The notes under the pieces were generated by a model that had not been told where the DNA came from, searched no databases, and worked only from the letters and a program-made list of their open reading frames with translations. The position numbers and the translations under genes are program-made. Below, piece after piece: positions 51,706-60,888 of a stretch of 64,000 bases of DNA; the first letter of the stretch is position 1, and each line of letters begins with the position of its first letter. Where the stretch lies: the NCBI GenBank assembly GCA_016865035.1, contig CP018227.1:1086001-1150000 (forward strand), in the 5' to 3' direction. The stretch is from Kordiimonadales bacterium IMCC3096 (GTDB taxonomy: Bacteria; Pseudomonadota; Alphaproteobacteria; Minwuiales; Minwuiaceae).

Positions 51706-52440
51706 TCAGCCCTTGGCGTCGCGGGCCTTTGCGATCATCGACAGCATCTGTTCCGTGCTGATCGCGCCGGGGACGACCTGATCGCCAATGATGAAACCGG
51801 GCGTGCCGGTGATCTTGAGCGTGCGCGCCAGCGTGTAGTTCCGGCTGATGGCGGCATCGACGTCCGGGCTTTGCATGTCGGCCTTCAGGGCAGCAACATC
51901 CAGTCCGAGATCACGGGCGACGGCCATGATCCTGTCTTCGGTGTAGCTGCCGCGTTCCTGCATCAGGGCGACATGCATGTCGTAGTAGCGGTCCTGCTTC
52001 GCTGCGGCCAGCGCACCACGGGCGGCCAGCACTGAGTCCTCGCCCAGGATCGGAAACTCCTTGAACACCAGCCGGACATTGCCGTCCTTGTGAATGGCTT
52101 CCATCAGCGACGGGAAGGCACGCTTGCAGTAGCCGCAGCGGTAGTCGAAGAACTCCACCACCGTCACGTCACCGTCCGGGTTGCCCGCCACGAAGCGCCC
52201 GGTCGGATCGTCGAGCTGGGTCATGTGTGCGGCGACCATGGCGCTGGTACGCTCGCGCTCCGCCACTTCCGCGCGGCGCTGCATCTCCTCCAGCGCCTCG
52301 ACGATCACTTCCGGATGCCGCAACAGATAGTCACGGACAATCTGTTCGATTTTCGCCTGTTCGTCCGGTTTCGCCTCCTCTGCCTGCACGGGCAGCGCAA
52401 ACAGCAGCGCGAGGGCAAGGGCGAGCATGGTTCTGATCAA
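51706..52440 (-). CDS. DsbA-family thioredoxin-like protein (ScsC/Com1-like)
   Basis: 244 residues starting at TTG 52440, seven bases after GGGAGT. An upstream frame start to 52545 adds a tail without a signal peptide. The signal peptide (LALALALLFALPVQA) is followed by a dimerisation-type helix (KIEQIVRDYLLRHPEVIVEA), as in ScsC-type isomerases. The thioredoxin fold has the active site CGYC (FDYRCGYCKRAF) and the cis-Pro loop ITGTPGFIIGD. It probably reshuffles disulfides in the periplasm. Downstream of the M48 gene on the same strand. Confidence 0.9.
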   Translation of the reverse strand: MIRTMLALALALLFALPVQAEEAKPDEQAKIEQIVRDYLLRHPEVIVEALEEMQRRAEVAERERTSAMVAAHMTQLDDPTGRFVAGNPDGDVTVVEFFDYRCGYCKRAFPSLMEAIHKDGNVRLVFKEFPILGEDSVLAARGALAAAKQDRYYDMHVALMQERGSYTEDRIMAVARDLGLDVAALKADMQSPDVDAAISRNYTLARTLKITGTPGFIIGDQVVPGAISTEQMLSMIAKARDAKG

Positions 52441-52544
52441 AGGACAGACTCCCGATTGGATGGGGCACTTCTCATGCAGACCCTTCTGCCTGCGCGATAC
52501 CCGGACCGCAAGCCACAACCGTGTGAAAGTGCCTGCGGCCGCCA

Positions 52545-53945
52545 TCAGCGCGCCCGCCGCCTGACGGTGGTGATGGCGTTCTGGATATCCAGTGCCCGGT
52601 AATAGTCGGGCGACCCCTTGGGCAGCATGCCGAGCGCACGCACGACCTGTTCCTCAGCGAAATCGAGCTGTCCGGTATGGAAGTACTGCTCGGCGCCCGC
52701 CAGCAGGGACATGCCCCGGTTGCCCAGCCTGCCATAGACGATGGCGAGCTGGCTCCAGGCCTGGGCGTTGTCATTCTCGAACCGGACAACCTCTTCCAGC
52801 AGGGCCTGTGCCTCCGCGTCCGTTGCGGGCGTGCCGGTCGCGATCAGGGCCTGCGCCAGCATCGTCGAGACGGCGGCATGCTGGATGCGTTCCGCCGCCT
52901 CGCGCAGCGGCTCCAGCGACTCCGCCACGCGCCCCCCCTCCAGCAGGATCTGTCCGCGCAGCTCCACGAAGTAGTCATTGCCGGGATAGGCCGCGATAAG
53001 TGCATCGATCTCGGCCAGGGCCTCGTCCGTCCGGGCAAGCCGCATGAATGCGACCGCGCGGGCGTAGCGGGCCACATCGGAGGTATCCTCCGGCGGATAG
53101 TCCCGCATGATGTCCCGTGGCTCCCGCACGAAACCGGCGAGCTTGGCCCGCATCAGCTGGTGCGCCCGCACCATGTCCGGCGGATCCTGCTGGTCCACCA
53201 GCGGTGATTTCTCGACCCGGCTCTCCAGTGCGTCGATACGCTCGAAGCTGATCGGATGGGTGCGCAGGTAGCTGTTGCCGCCCCGGTCGCCGAGCAGAAA
53301 GGACTGCTGGTCCAGCACTTTCAGGAACTCGACGATGCCTCTGGGCGACCAGCCTGCCCGCTCCATCAGTTCGACAGCGGCCTGGTCAGCGGCTGATTCC
53401 TGATTGCGGGAATAGGCGAGAAACAGGCCTGTTCCCGCGCTGGAGCCGCTCGCGATCAGCCCGCCCGCCGCGCGACCGTTGCCGGAGGCGGCAGCCGCGA
53501 TTCCGCCCAGCAGTGCCGCGATGATCGACAGGGTCTGGGCATTGGCCAGCGCCTCCGCAGTGCGGGACAGGTGACCGCCGCGGATATGACCGGTCTCATG
53601 CGCCAGGACGCCGACAAGCTGGCGCGGCAGTTCGGTCTTCAGGATCAGTCCGGTGAAGACGAAGATCCGCTGTCCCCCGGCGACGAAGGCATTCAGCGAA
53701 GGGTCGTTGACCAGATAGGTGCGCGCCACCCGCGGGTCCAGATTTGCGGCCTGGAACAACGGCTTGGCGTAGAGCGCCAGGATATGCTCTATTTCCGCGT
53801 CCCGCACGAGATTAAGGGCGCGGTTCTGGGCATGGGTCGGCAGGGTGAACAGCAGCATCAGGGCCAGCGCCGAACAGAGGCTGGCGATCTGCCCGCGCAG
53901 GCTCCGGCCACGTGTCGGCGACGGCAGTCGGTTCAGGCGTCGCAC
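52545..53945 (-). CDS. M48 metalloprotease with TPR repeats (BepA-like)
   Basis: About 466 residues from GTG 53945 (AGGAG upstream); the N-terminus before this is unlike the family. A signal peptide (LCSALALMLLFTLPTHA) is followed by the M48 domain with HETGH (zinc) and a downstream Glu in NQESAADQAA. A Gly/Ala-rich hydrophobic loop (IIAALLGGIAAAASG) may insert into the membrane. The C-terminal third contains TPR repeats. It probably acts in outer-membrane protein quality control. Confidence 0.9.
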   Translation of the reverse strand: MRRLNRLPSPTRGRSLRGQIASLCSALALMLLFTLPTHAQNRALNLVRDAEIEHILALYAKPLFQAANLDPRVARTYLVNDPSLNAFVAGGQRIFVFTGLILKTELPRQLVGVLAHETGHIRGGHLSRTAEALANAQTLSIIAALLGGIAAAASGNGRAAGGLIASGSSAGTGLFLAYSRNQESAADQAAVELMERAGWSPRGIVEFLKVLDQQSFLLGDRGGNSYLRTHPISFERIDALESRVEKSPLVDQQDPPDMVRAHQLMRAKLAGFVREPRDIMRDYPPEDTSDVARYARAVAFMRLARTDEALAEIDALIAAYPGNDYFVELRGQILLEGGRVAESLEPLREAAERIQHAAVSTMLAQALIATGTPATDAEAQALLEEVVRFENDNAQAWSQLAIVYGRLGNRGMSLLAGAEQYFHTGQLDFAEEQVVRALGMLPKGSPDYYRALDIQNAITTVRRRAR

Positions 53946-54007
53946 CTTGGCGGTACTCCTCGGGACGGGTTTGTCGGGCTGCCGATGATATTGAAGGAAA
54001 AGATGGC

Positions 54008-55150
54008 ATGAAAGTGTCGAAGCGCGGTGCCGTTCCACCATTCTACGTGATGGAAGTCATGAAAGCGGCGGCACTGCGGGAGGCCGAGGGCAAGCCCGTG
54101 CTGCATCTGGAGGTCGGGCAACCCTCCACCCCCGCGCCGTCCGGTGTGCTGAAGGCGGCCATTGCCGCCGCCGAGGGGCAGCGTCTCGGCTATACGGATG
54201 CGCTGGGGATGCCGGAACTGCGGGCCCGCATCGCGCGCCACTATCGCGACTACTACGGGGTCCGGATTCCGGCGGAGCGGATTGCGGTCACCACCGGATC
54301 ATCGGGCGCGTTCCTGCTGTCCTTCCTGGCCTCCATGGATGCGGGCGACCGGATCGCGCTGGCGGAGCCGGGCTATCCCGCCTATCGCAACATCCTGACC
54401 TCGCTGGATATCGAGGCCGTGGGCGTGCCGACCGGACCGGCGACACGATTCCAGCCAACCCCCGAACTGCTGGACCAGGTGGAGGGTCCCCTGGATGCCC
54501 TGCTGGTGGCCACCCCGGCCAACCCGACCGGTACCATGCTGGATACCGAAGCGCTGCGCAGCCTGATCAGCTATTGCGACCAGCGCGACATGCGGCTGAT
54601 CGTGGACGAGATATATCATGGCATCACCTATCACGGCCCTGCGGTCACGGCGGCGGCGCTGAGTGATCGGGTCATCATCATCAACAGCTTCTCGAAGTAC
54701 TTCTCCATGACCGGCTGGCGGCTCGGCTGGATGGTGGTGCCGGAGGACCTGCACAGGTCCGTCGAATGCCTGGCGCAGAACCATTTCATCTCGCCCCCGG
54801 CCCTGTCGCAACATGCCGCCATCGCCGCCTTCGACTGCCAGGATGAGGTGGAGGCGAACATGGCAAGATACCGCCAGAACCGCGACCTGCTGCTGCGCGA
54901 ACTGCCGAAGGCGGGACTGGATGAACTCGCCCCGGCGGACGGGGCCTTCTACATCTATGCCAACGTCAGCCGTCACACGAACGACTCGGTCACCTTCTGC
55001 AAGCGGATGCTGGCGGAAACCGGGATCGCGGCCACGCCGGGCATCGATTTCGATCCGGAGCGCGGGCACCAGTATGTCCGCTTCTCCTTCGCCGGAACCA
55101 CCGAGGACATGGCGGAGGCGGCGGCGCGGCTGAAGGACTGGCTGAAATGA
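54008..55150 (+). CDS. Class I/II aminotransferase
   Basis: 380 residues from the ATG at 54008, behind AAGGAAAAG. The fold-I elements are present: YTDALGMPELRARIARHY, ATPANPTGTML, VDEIYHGI and the PLP Lys in NSFSKYFSMTGWRLGW. The C-terminus has RFSFAGTTEDM with the substrate-binding Arg. It transfers an amino group from an amino acid to a 2-oxo acid; specificity is not readable. The stop overlaps the ATG of the FeS protein (ATGA), implying coupled translation. Confidence 0.9.
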   Translation: MKVSKRGAVPPFYVMEVMKAAALREAEGKPVLHLEVGQPSTPAPSGVLKAAIAAAEGQRLGYTDALGMPELRARIARHYRDYYGVRIPAERIAVTTGSSGAFLLSFLASMDAGDRIALAEPGYPAYRNILTSLDIEAVGVPTGPATRFQPTPELLDQVEGPLDALLVATPANPTGTMLDTEALRSLISYCDQRDMRLIVDEIYHGITYHGPAVTAAALSDRVIIINSFSKYFSMTGWRLGWMVVPEDLHRSVECLAQNHFISPPALSQHAAIAAFDCQDEVEANMARYRQNRDLLLRELPKAGLDELAPADGAFYIYANVSRHTNDSVTFCKRMLAETGIAATPGIDFDPERGHQYVRFSFAGTTEDMAEAAARLKDWLK

Positions 55151-56127
55151 CTGGCCACGCCTTCGATGGGCGGGTGCTGGACGCCACCATCGACCCGGAG
55201 CAGCTCCCGCTGTTCCCCGATATCTCCGGCAATACCATCAACGGGCTGGGTGAGACGCAGGTTCGCGCCCCCTCCCCGATCTACTGGCAGGACCCGCGCA
55301 GTCTGGCGCATGGGAAGCTGCAGAACTGGATGCTGGAGAAGACCCGCCGTGACGTGCCGGAGATCATGGAGATGCGCCATGGTCTCGGTGGCCGCGGTAA
55401 CGAGGAACGTGCACCTGTCGCCGACCACAGGTCCGAAGGCTCGGCCGCCGGTTTCACCCAGGAAGTGAAGGCATATGCCCTGACGGCAGAGGCGGATGAC
55501 GTCGGCATCGCCCGGATGCAGCCGGAATGGGTCTATGAGGGGCACAAGGCCGATCTGCCCAACGTCATCATGGTGGCGGTCCGGATGGACCACGCGGAAC
55601 TGGCCACCGCGCCGGAGCCGCCGTCGGTCGTGGAGGTGATGCGCCAGTACAATCGTGGCACCCGCGCCGCCCGCGCGGTCGCGGACTGGATCAGGCAACG
55701 CGGTTTTCAGGCCGTGCCGCACGGTGGGCCGGTGGGTGGCCCGCTGGTCATGGTTCCGGCCGCCATCGCGGCGGGCCTGGGCGAACTGGGCAAGCACGGC
55801 TCGATCATCCACCGCCGTTTCGGCTCATCGTTCCGGCTGGCAGCCGTGCTGACCGACATGCCGCTGGACACGGACACACCCGACAGCTTCGGTGCCGACG
55901 GCTTCTGCGAGAACTGCCAGGTCTGCAGCCGCGCCTGCCCGCCCGATGCCATATCGGAGGCGAAGCAGACGGTGCGCGGCGTCGAGAAGTGGTACGTCGA
56001 TTTCGACCGCTGCGTGCCCTACTTCAACCAGACCTATGGCTGCGGCATCTGCATCGCCGTCTGCCCATGGAGCCGCCCGGAAACCGGCCCGAAGCTGCTG
56101 CAGAAGATGCTGCGACGGCTGAAATAG
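55147..56127 (+). CDS. Reductive dehalogenase/QueG-like [4Fe-4S] protein
   Basis: 326 residues. The C-terminus has two [4Fe-4S] motifs, CENCQVCSRACP and, after a Cys in FDRCVPYF, CGICIAVCPWSRP, resembling epoxyqueuosine reductases and reductive dehalogenases. The middle (ADDVGIARMQPEWVYEG, GELGKHGSIIHRRFGSSFRLAAV) fits the cobalamin-binding region of that superfamily. The N-terminus lacks a signal peptide and an RR motif, so it is cytoplasmic. Length is closer to QueG than to respiratory dehalogenases. Coupled by ATGA to the aminotransferase. Substrate unknown. Confidence 0.8.
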   Translation: MTGHAFDGRVLDATIDPEQLPLFPDISGNTINGLGETQVRAPSPIYWQDPRSLAHGKLQNWMLEKTRRDVPEIMEMRHGLGGRGNEERAPVADHRSEGSAAGFTQEVKAYALTAEADDVGIARMQPEWVYEGHKADLPNVIMVAVRMDHAELATAPEPPSVVEVMRQYNRGTRAARAVADWIRQRGFQAVPHGGPVGGPLVMVPAAIAAGLGELGKHGSIIHRRFGSSFRLAAVLTDMPLDTDTPDSFGADGFCENCQVCSRACPPDAISEAKQTVRGVEKWYVDFDRCVPYFNQTYGCGICIAVCPWSRPETGPKLLQKMLRRLK

Positions 56128-56151
56128 GCCTCCCCGGTTGTTGGCCCGGCG

Positions 56152-56781
56152 TCAGAGCGACGCGCTCGGGCGCTCCTTCATCTTCGTGTACCAGGCATTC
56201 AGGGCAGGCTTCGTCTCATCGACGCGGACCTTGATGATCCGGGCGAAGTCTACAAAGACGAAGGTGGTGATGTCGGCATAGGAGAAGCTGTCGCCCACCA
56301 TCCATTCACGCCCGGTCAGCCGTTCCTCCAGCATTTCCAGGAAGCGCCCGGCGCGCCTGACGCCGCGCTCGGCCAGTTCCGGGATCTGGTCGTAATTGTC
56401 GGGGCCGGGCAGGGCACGGCCCTTCATGTGCGGGTTGCCGTTGCGCAGCGCCTCGGCTACCGCCGCGCCACCCTGGCTTTCGGCGATGGCGGCCCATTGC
56501 AGGATCTCGGCCTTCTGCGCCGGTGTCGTACCCATCAGTTTCGGGCCGTCACCGACTTCCTCCAGATAGGTCGCAATCGCCAGGTTCTCGGTCAGGGTGA
56601 CACCGTCATCGGTCTCCAGCGCCGGCACTGTCGCCCGCGGATTGACCTCCAGGAAATCCTCGCCCAGTTGCTCCCCCTTCGCGATGGAAATCTCGGTCGT
56701 CGGGATATCCAGCCCCTTCTCCGCGATGAAGATGCGCGCGCGGCGCGGGCTCGGTGCAGTACCACAATCATAGAAACGCAT
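56152..56781 (-). CDS. Glutathione S-transferase
   Basis: 209 residues. It starts MRFYDCGTAPSPRRARIFIAEK; the Ser in APSPRR is the probable catalytic residue. The glutathione segment is ATVPALETDDGVTLTENLAI. The C-terminal domain has the capping box SFSYADITTF. The sequence is close to fungal/bacterial Ure2-like or beta-related GSTs, not to the zeta GST at 50.9 kb. Substrate not readable. Convergent with the FeS protein. Confidence 0.9.
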   Translation of the reverse strand: MRFYDCGTAPSPRRARIFIAEKGLDIPTTEISIAKGEQLGEDFLEVNPRATVPALETDDGVTLTENLAIATYLEEVGDGPKLMGTTPAQKAEILQWAAIAESQGGAAVAEALRNGNPHMKGRALPGPDNYDQIPELAERGVRRAGRFLEMLEERLTGREWMVGDSFSYADITTFVFVDFARIIKVRVDETKPALNAWYTKMKERPSASL

Positions 56782-56884
56782 GGATCAGTCCTCCCCAGGA
56801 TCAGAAGTCGGATGCGGCGCGCGACAGCGGAAGCATCCGCCGTCACGCGCCATCATCAGCAGCAGGAATATCGGTCAGCAGCAA

Positions 56885-57859
56885 TCACAGGCCAAGGGCG
56901 CCCTTCACGGCGGCCATGCCATCGCCACCGTCCAGGGTGGTGACGCCGTCCAGCCACTTGCCCAGCACCTCAGGATGCGCCTTCAGCCAGGCCGTGGCGG
57001 CCTTCTTCGGTTCCTCGTCGTCGTTCAGGATCGCGCCCATGATCTCGTTTTCCATGGCCAGGCTGAACTTCAGGTTGCCCAGCAGCTTGCCCACATTCGG
57101 GCATTCTGCCGTGTAACCCGCACGGACGTTGGTATAGACCGTGGCACCACCATAGTTCGGCCCGAACCAGTCATCGCCGCCCGAGAGATAGGCCATCTTG
57201 TGGTTGGCGTTCATCGGATGCGGTTCCCAGCCCAGGAACACCACATCCTCGCCACGGCGGGCGGCACGGCTGACCTGCGCCAGCATCCCCTGCTCCGACG
57301 ACTCGACAACCTCGAAGCCCTTCAGGCCGAAGGCATCCTTCTCGATCATGTCCAGGATCAGGCGGTTGCCGTCATTGCCCGGCTCGATGCCGTAGATCTT
57401 GCCGTCGAGGCGGTCCCTGAACTTCGCGATGTCGGCGAAGCTCTTCAGCCCGGCATCATAGGCCCCCTGGGTCACGGCAAGGGTATATTTGGCCCCCTCC
57501 AGATTGACGCCCACGGTCTCGACGCTGCCATCCTCCCGAAAGGGCGCGATGTCGGCTTCCATCGTCGGCATCCAGTTGCCCAGGAAGATGTCGATGTCAC
57601 CGTTCTTCAGCGAGGTATAGGTAACCGGAACCGACAGTACCTTCACATCCGGCTCGTACCCCAACGCGGAGAGCACCACCGATGTTGCCGCTGTCGTCGC
57701 CGTGATGTCGGTCCAGCCGACATCGGAGAAGCGGACCGTCTCGCAGGCCGCCGGATCGGCCGCCTGCGCGTTTCCGGCCGCCAGGGTCGCCATGCCGGCT
57801 GCCAGCCCGATACCGGCAAGGCGCCTCAGATGTCGCCGAAGGCTGCTGTGGTGTCCCAT
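56885..57859 (-). CDS. choX: Choline/glycine-betaine ABC substrate-binding protein
   Basis: 324 residues from the ATG at 57859 (GGGAGAG upstream). The N-terminus is Arg-rich (RRHLRRL), with a signal peptide ending GNAQAAD. The OpuAC-type fold shows VGWTDITATTAATSVV, GNWMPTMEADI, IYGIEPGNDGNRLILDMIE and FLGWEPHPMNANHKMAYLS, with the aromatic residues expected for binding a quaternary ammonium group. No permease or ATPase gene follows, so it is an orphan in this window. Divergent from an SDR gene. Confidence 0.88.
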   Translation of the reverse strand: MGHHSSLRRHLRRLAGIGLAAGMATLAAGNAQAADPAACETVRFSDVGWTDITATTAATSVVLSALGYEPDVKVLSVPVTYTSLKNGDIDIFLGNWMPTMEADIAPFREDGSVETVGVNLEGAKYTLAVTQGAYDAGLKSFADIAKFRDRLDGKIYGIEPGNDGNRLILDMIEKDAFGLKGFEVVESSEQGMLAQVSRAARRGEDVVFLGWEPHPMNANHKMAYLSGGDDWFGPNYGGATVYTNVRAGYTAECPNVGKLLGNLKFSLAMENEIMGAILNDDEEPKKAATAWLKAHPEVLGKWLDGVTTLDGGDGMAAVKGALGL

Positions 57860-57984
57860 TGTGCTCTCCCGTCCTGTTGTCCAGATGGTTTGTTCGGACA
57901 CGCATGGAAGCATTGAACGAATGCCGCGACAACAGCCGCCTTCAGCGGCTAGATTTGGCACGAATAACAAGGGGAGAGAGCATC

Positions 57985-58758
57985 ATGCGTGTCGAGGGGA
58001 AGATCTGCGTCATCACGGGCGGCGCATCCGGGATCGGCAAGGCGCTGGCGGAGCGTTTCCATGCGGAGGGCGCGAAGGGCATTGTCGTCGCCGACCTGCA
58101 GGAAGACGCACTGAAACAGGTCGCGGACTCAGTCGGCGGCCTGGCCGTCGTCACCAATGTCGCGAAGGAGGCGGATATCCAGGCCCTGGTCGCGGCGGCG
58201 GAGAAGGCCTATGGCCACATCGACGTCTTTGTCTCGAATGCCGGCATCGCGCGCATGGGCGGGCTGGATGCCTCCGATCAGGACTGGCAGCAGAACTGGG
58301 ACATTCACGTCATGGCGCACGTCTATGCCGCACGCGCGGTGGCGGAGAAGATGGCTGTCCGTGGCGGTGGCTATCTGATCAACACGGCGTCAGCCGCCGG
58401 GCTGCTGACCCACGTCAATTCCTCCACCTATTCGGTCACCAAGCATGGCGCCGTCGCCTTCGCGGAATGGCTGTCGATCAATTATGGCGACCGGGGTGTC
58501 CGGGTGTCCGTGCTGGCCCCGCAGGCCGTGCGTACCGCCATGACCACGGGCCGCGACGTCACCATCGCGTCGGTGGACGGCATGATGGAGCCGGAACAGC
58601 TGGCCGACTGCGTCATTCGCACCATGGACAGCGAAGAGTTCCTGATCCTGCCGCACGAGGAAGTGCGGGAGTACATGAAGCGCAAGGTTCTCGACGTCGA
58701 CCGCTGGCTGAAGGGCATGCGCCGCTTCAAGGCCAAGCGCGGCGGCAGCTCCACCTGA
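57985..58758 (+). CDS. SDR-family dehydrogenase
   Basis: 257 residues. The cofactor motif is TGGASGIGKALA, and the structural NAG is VSNAGIAR. The active-site Ser, Tyr and Lys lie in NTASAAG and YSVTKHGAVA. The Asp after strand 2 (VVADLQ) suggests NAD(H) over NADP(H). The ATG at 57985 is behind GGGGAGAGAG. It oxidises an alcohol or reduces a ketone of unknown identity. Confidence 0.9.
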   Translation: MRVEGKICVITGGASGIGKALAERFHAEGAKGIVVADLQEDALKQVADSVGGLAVVTNVAKEADIQALVAAAEKAYGHIDVFVSNAGIARMGGLDASDQDWQQNWDIHVMAHVYAARAVAEKMAVRGGGYLINTASAAGLLTHVNSSTYSVTKHGAVAFAEWLSINYGDRGVRVSVLAPQAVRTAMTTGRDVTIASVDGMMEPEQLADCVIRTMDSEEFLILPHEEVREYMKRKVLDVDRWLKGMRRFKAKRGGSST

Positions 58759-58766
58759 ACCTGTCC

Positions 58767-59921
58767 TCAGCCGCCTCTCAGCACGTGCGGTTCCGCCAGA
58801 TACTCGGCGGACTGCATCTCGTGCAGGCGGCTGGCGGTGCGGTGGAACTCGAAGGCACCATCGCCGGAGGGGTACAGGTCGTCGGGTGATGCATCGGCGG
58901 CGCAGATCAGCTTGGTGCGGTTCTCGTAGAGCGCGTCGATCAGCGTGACGAAGCGTTTCGCCTCGTTGCGCTTCTCCCGCGTCATCTTCGGCACCTCGGC
59001 CAGGATCAGGGTGTGGTAGCGCTCCGCCAGTGCCAGATAGTCGGCAGCGCCCAGCGGGCGTTCGCACAGGCTGGCGAACGTCATGAAGGCCACGCCCTTG
59101 GCAGCGCGGGGAATCTCCAGCGTCCGTCCCTGGGTGGTCAGGCTTTCGGCCTGCGCCTCCTCCCCCTCCGTCAGCGCCGCGAAATCCTTCTCCAGCGCCG
59201 CATCCGCTTCCGCCCCCAGAGGCGAGACATAAACCGGCATCTGGTTCAGCCGGTCCATGCGGTAGTCGGTCGGGCTGTCGAGGTGCAGCACGTCGAGCTT
59301 CTCCTGCAGCAGGTCGATGAACGGCAGGAAGAGCTGGCGGTTGAGGCCGTCCTTGTAGAGGTCGACGGGGGCACGGTTGGATGTCGCGACCACCACGACG
59401 CCGCGGGCAAACAGCTCCGTGAACAGCCGCCCCAGGATCATCGCGTCGGCCACATCCGTGACCTGGAATTCGTCAAAGCAGAGCAGCGTCGCCTCCGACG
59501 CCACCCGGTCGGCAATGGGCGGAATCGGATCGTCGCCATCGCGCGCTTCCCTGGCAGTCTGGCGGAACCTGTGGGCGTCCGCATGCACCTCCAGCATGAA
59601 ACGATGGAAATGAATGCGGCGTTTCCGCTTCACCGGGGCCGTGTCGAAGAACAGATCCATGATCATCGACTTGCCGCGCCCGACACCACCGTAGATGTAG
59701 AGACCGGAGGGTACCTCACCCACCTTCTTGCGGGCACCGAACTGGAACAGGCGGCGGACACCCTTTTCCTTGCCGGGATCGTAGCCCTGCAGACGGTGAT
59801 GCAGCGACTGCAGTTTTTCCGCCGAAAGCTCCTGAACCGGGTCGTGGTTCAGTTCGCCCGCCTTCACGAGCTTGCGGTAACTGTGGATCGGGCCGGCGCT
59901 GTCCAGTCCGACCTCACTCAC
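58767..59921 (-). CDS. zapE: Cell division ATPase ZapE
   Basis: 384 residues of the AFG1/ZapE family. Walker A is GGVGRGKSM; Walker B is LLCFDEFQVTD. Other conserved parts are IHFHRFM and VVVATSNRAP. It is an ATPase associated with the Z-ring in proteobacteria. The stop of pqqB overlaps its start by four bases, an unusual pairing that is probably positional. Convergent with an SDR gene. Confidence 0.93.
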   Translation of the reverse strand: MSEVGLDSAGPIHSYRKLVKAGELNHDPVQELSAEKLQSLHHRLQGYDPGKEKGVRRLFQFGARKKVGEVPSGLYIYGGVGRGKSMIMDLFFDTAPVKRKRRIHFHRFMLEVHADAHRFRQTAREARDGDDPIPPIADRVASEATLLCFDEFQVTDVADAMILGRLFTELFARGVVVVATSNRAPVDLYKDGLNRQLFLPFIDLLQEKLDVLHLDSPTDYRMDRLNQMPVYVSPLGAEADAALEKDFAALTEGEEAQAESLTTQGRTLEIPRAAKGVAFMTFASLCERPLGAADYLALAERYHTLILAEVPKMTREKRNEAKRFVTLIDALYENRTKLICAADASPDDLYPSGDGAFEFHRTASRLHEMQSAEYLAEPHVLRGG

Positions 59922-60844
59922 AGGCTCAACCTCATGCCATCCTCCGCCACCGTCCAGCCACGGGCCTCGACCTCTGCACGTTCGGCGGCATCCCGGCGCA
60001 GTACAGGGTTGGTATTGTTCAGATGGATGAAGACCTTGCGTCCGACCTCCAGCCCGTCGAAGGCGGCCAGCGTTCCATCCGGTCCACTGATCGACATGTG
60101 GCCCATCCGCTGCCCGGTCTTGATGCCCACCGACTGCACCATCATCTCGTCGTCGGTCCAGAGGGTCCCGTCGAAGAACACCATGGCCGCGCCCTGCAGG
60201 CGTTCGGCCAGCTCATCGGTCATGCGGGCACAGCCGGGGATATAGAACAGCTTGCGCCCCTGCCCGTCCGTGATCTCCACGCCCACCGTATCCTCGTCGA
60301 CCGTCCCGAAATTGTTGTCGGCCGAGCCGTCCTCCAGCCAGAGTGCCACCTTGCCGGGCACGGGAAAGACGGTCAGCGAAAGGCCGAGCGGCGTACCGTC
60401 CTGCTCCGTCAGGTCAACCGGCTGGTTCAGGGTGAAGGGGCGACGGTCGACGAACTTCGGGTTCAGCACGTTGAAGATGGTGTTGGCGGCCAGCACGTCC
60501 TGAATGCGTTGCGTGGCATAGAGCGCCAGGGGCTGGCTTTCCCGCAGGTTCAGCAGCCCCGCCGTATGATCCACATCGCCATTGGTCAGCACCGCGGCGC
60601 GAATTGGACTGTCACGCAGGCCGCTCTTCGGGTGCAGCGCGGGGTTGCGCTCGATCTGCTGGCGCAGGTCCGGAGAGGCGTTGAACAGCACGAACCGCGC
60701 ACCGTCCGCCGACACGGCGATGGAGGACTGGGTCTGCGCCTGCAGCGCCGGATCACCGTCCCAGAAGGCACGGCAGTTGACGCAATTGCAGTTCCATTGG
60801 GGAAACCCGCCACCTGCGGCGGCACCCAGCACCAGCACTTCCAT
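59918..60844 (-). CDS. pqqB: PQQ biosynthesis protein PqqB
   Basis: 308 residues from the ATG at 60844, with GGGGGAA upstream. It is typical PqqB of the metallo-beta-lactamase superfamily: VLGAAAGGGFPQWNCNCVNC at the start, TNGDVDHTAGL, FFDGTLW and IHLNNTNPVL. It acts on the PqqA-derived precursor to install the carbonyl groups. No pqqA, C, D or E lies next to it, so the rest must be elsewhere. It supports a PQQ-using lifestyle together with the dehydrogenase at 46.6 kb. Confidence 0.95.
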   Translation of the reverse strand: MEVLVLGAAAGGGFPQWNCNCVNCRAFWDGDPALQAQTQSSIAVSADGARFVLFNASPDLRQQIERNPALHPKSGLRDSPIRAAVLTNGDVDHTAGLLNLRESQPLALYATQRIQDVLAANTIFNVLNPKFVDRRPFTLNQPVDLTEQDGTPLGLSLTVFPVPGKVALWLEDGSADNNFGTVDEDTVGVEITDGQGRKLFYIPGCARMTDELAERLQGAAMVFFDGTLWTDDEMMVQSVGIKTGQRMGHMSISGPDGTLAAFDGLEVGRKVFIHLNNTNPVLRRDAAERAEVEARGWTVAEDGMRLSL

Positions 60845-60888
60845 GTCGTTCCCCCGAATCCAGAAACGTCCTGCCGCAGACAATAACC

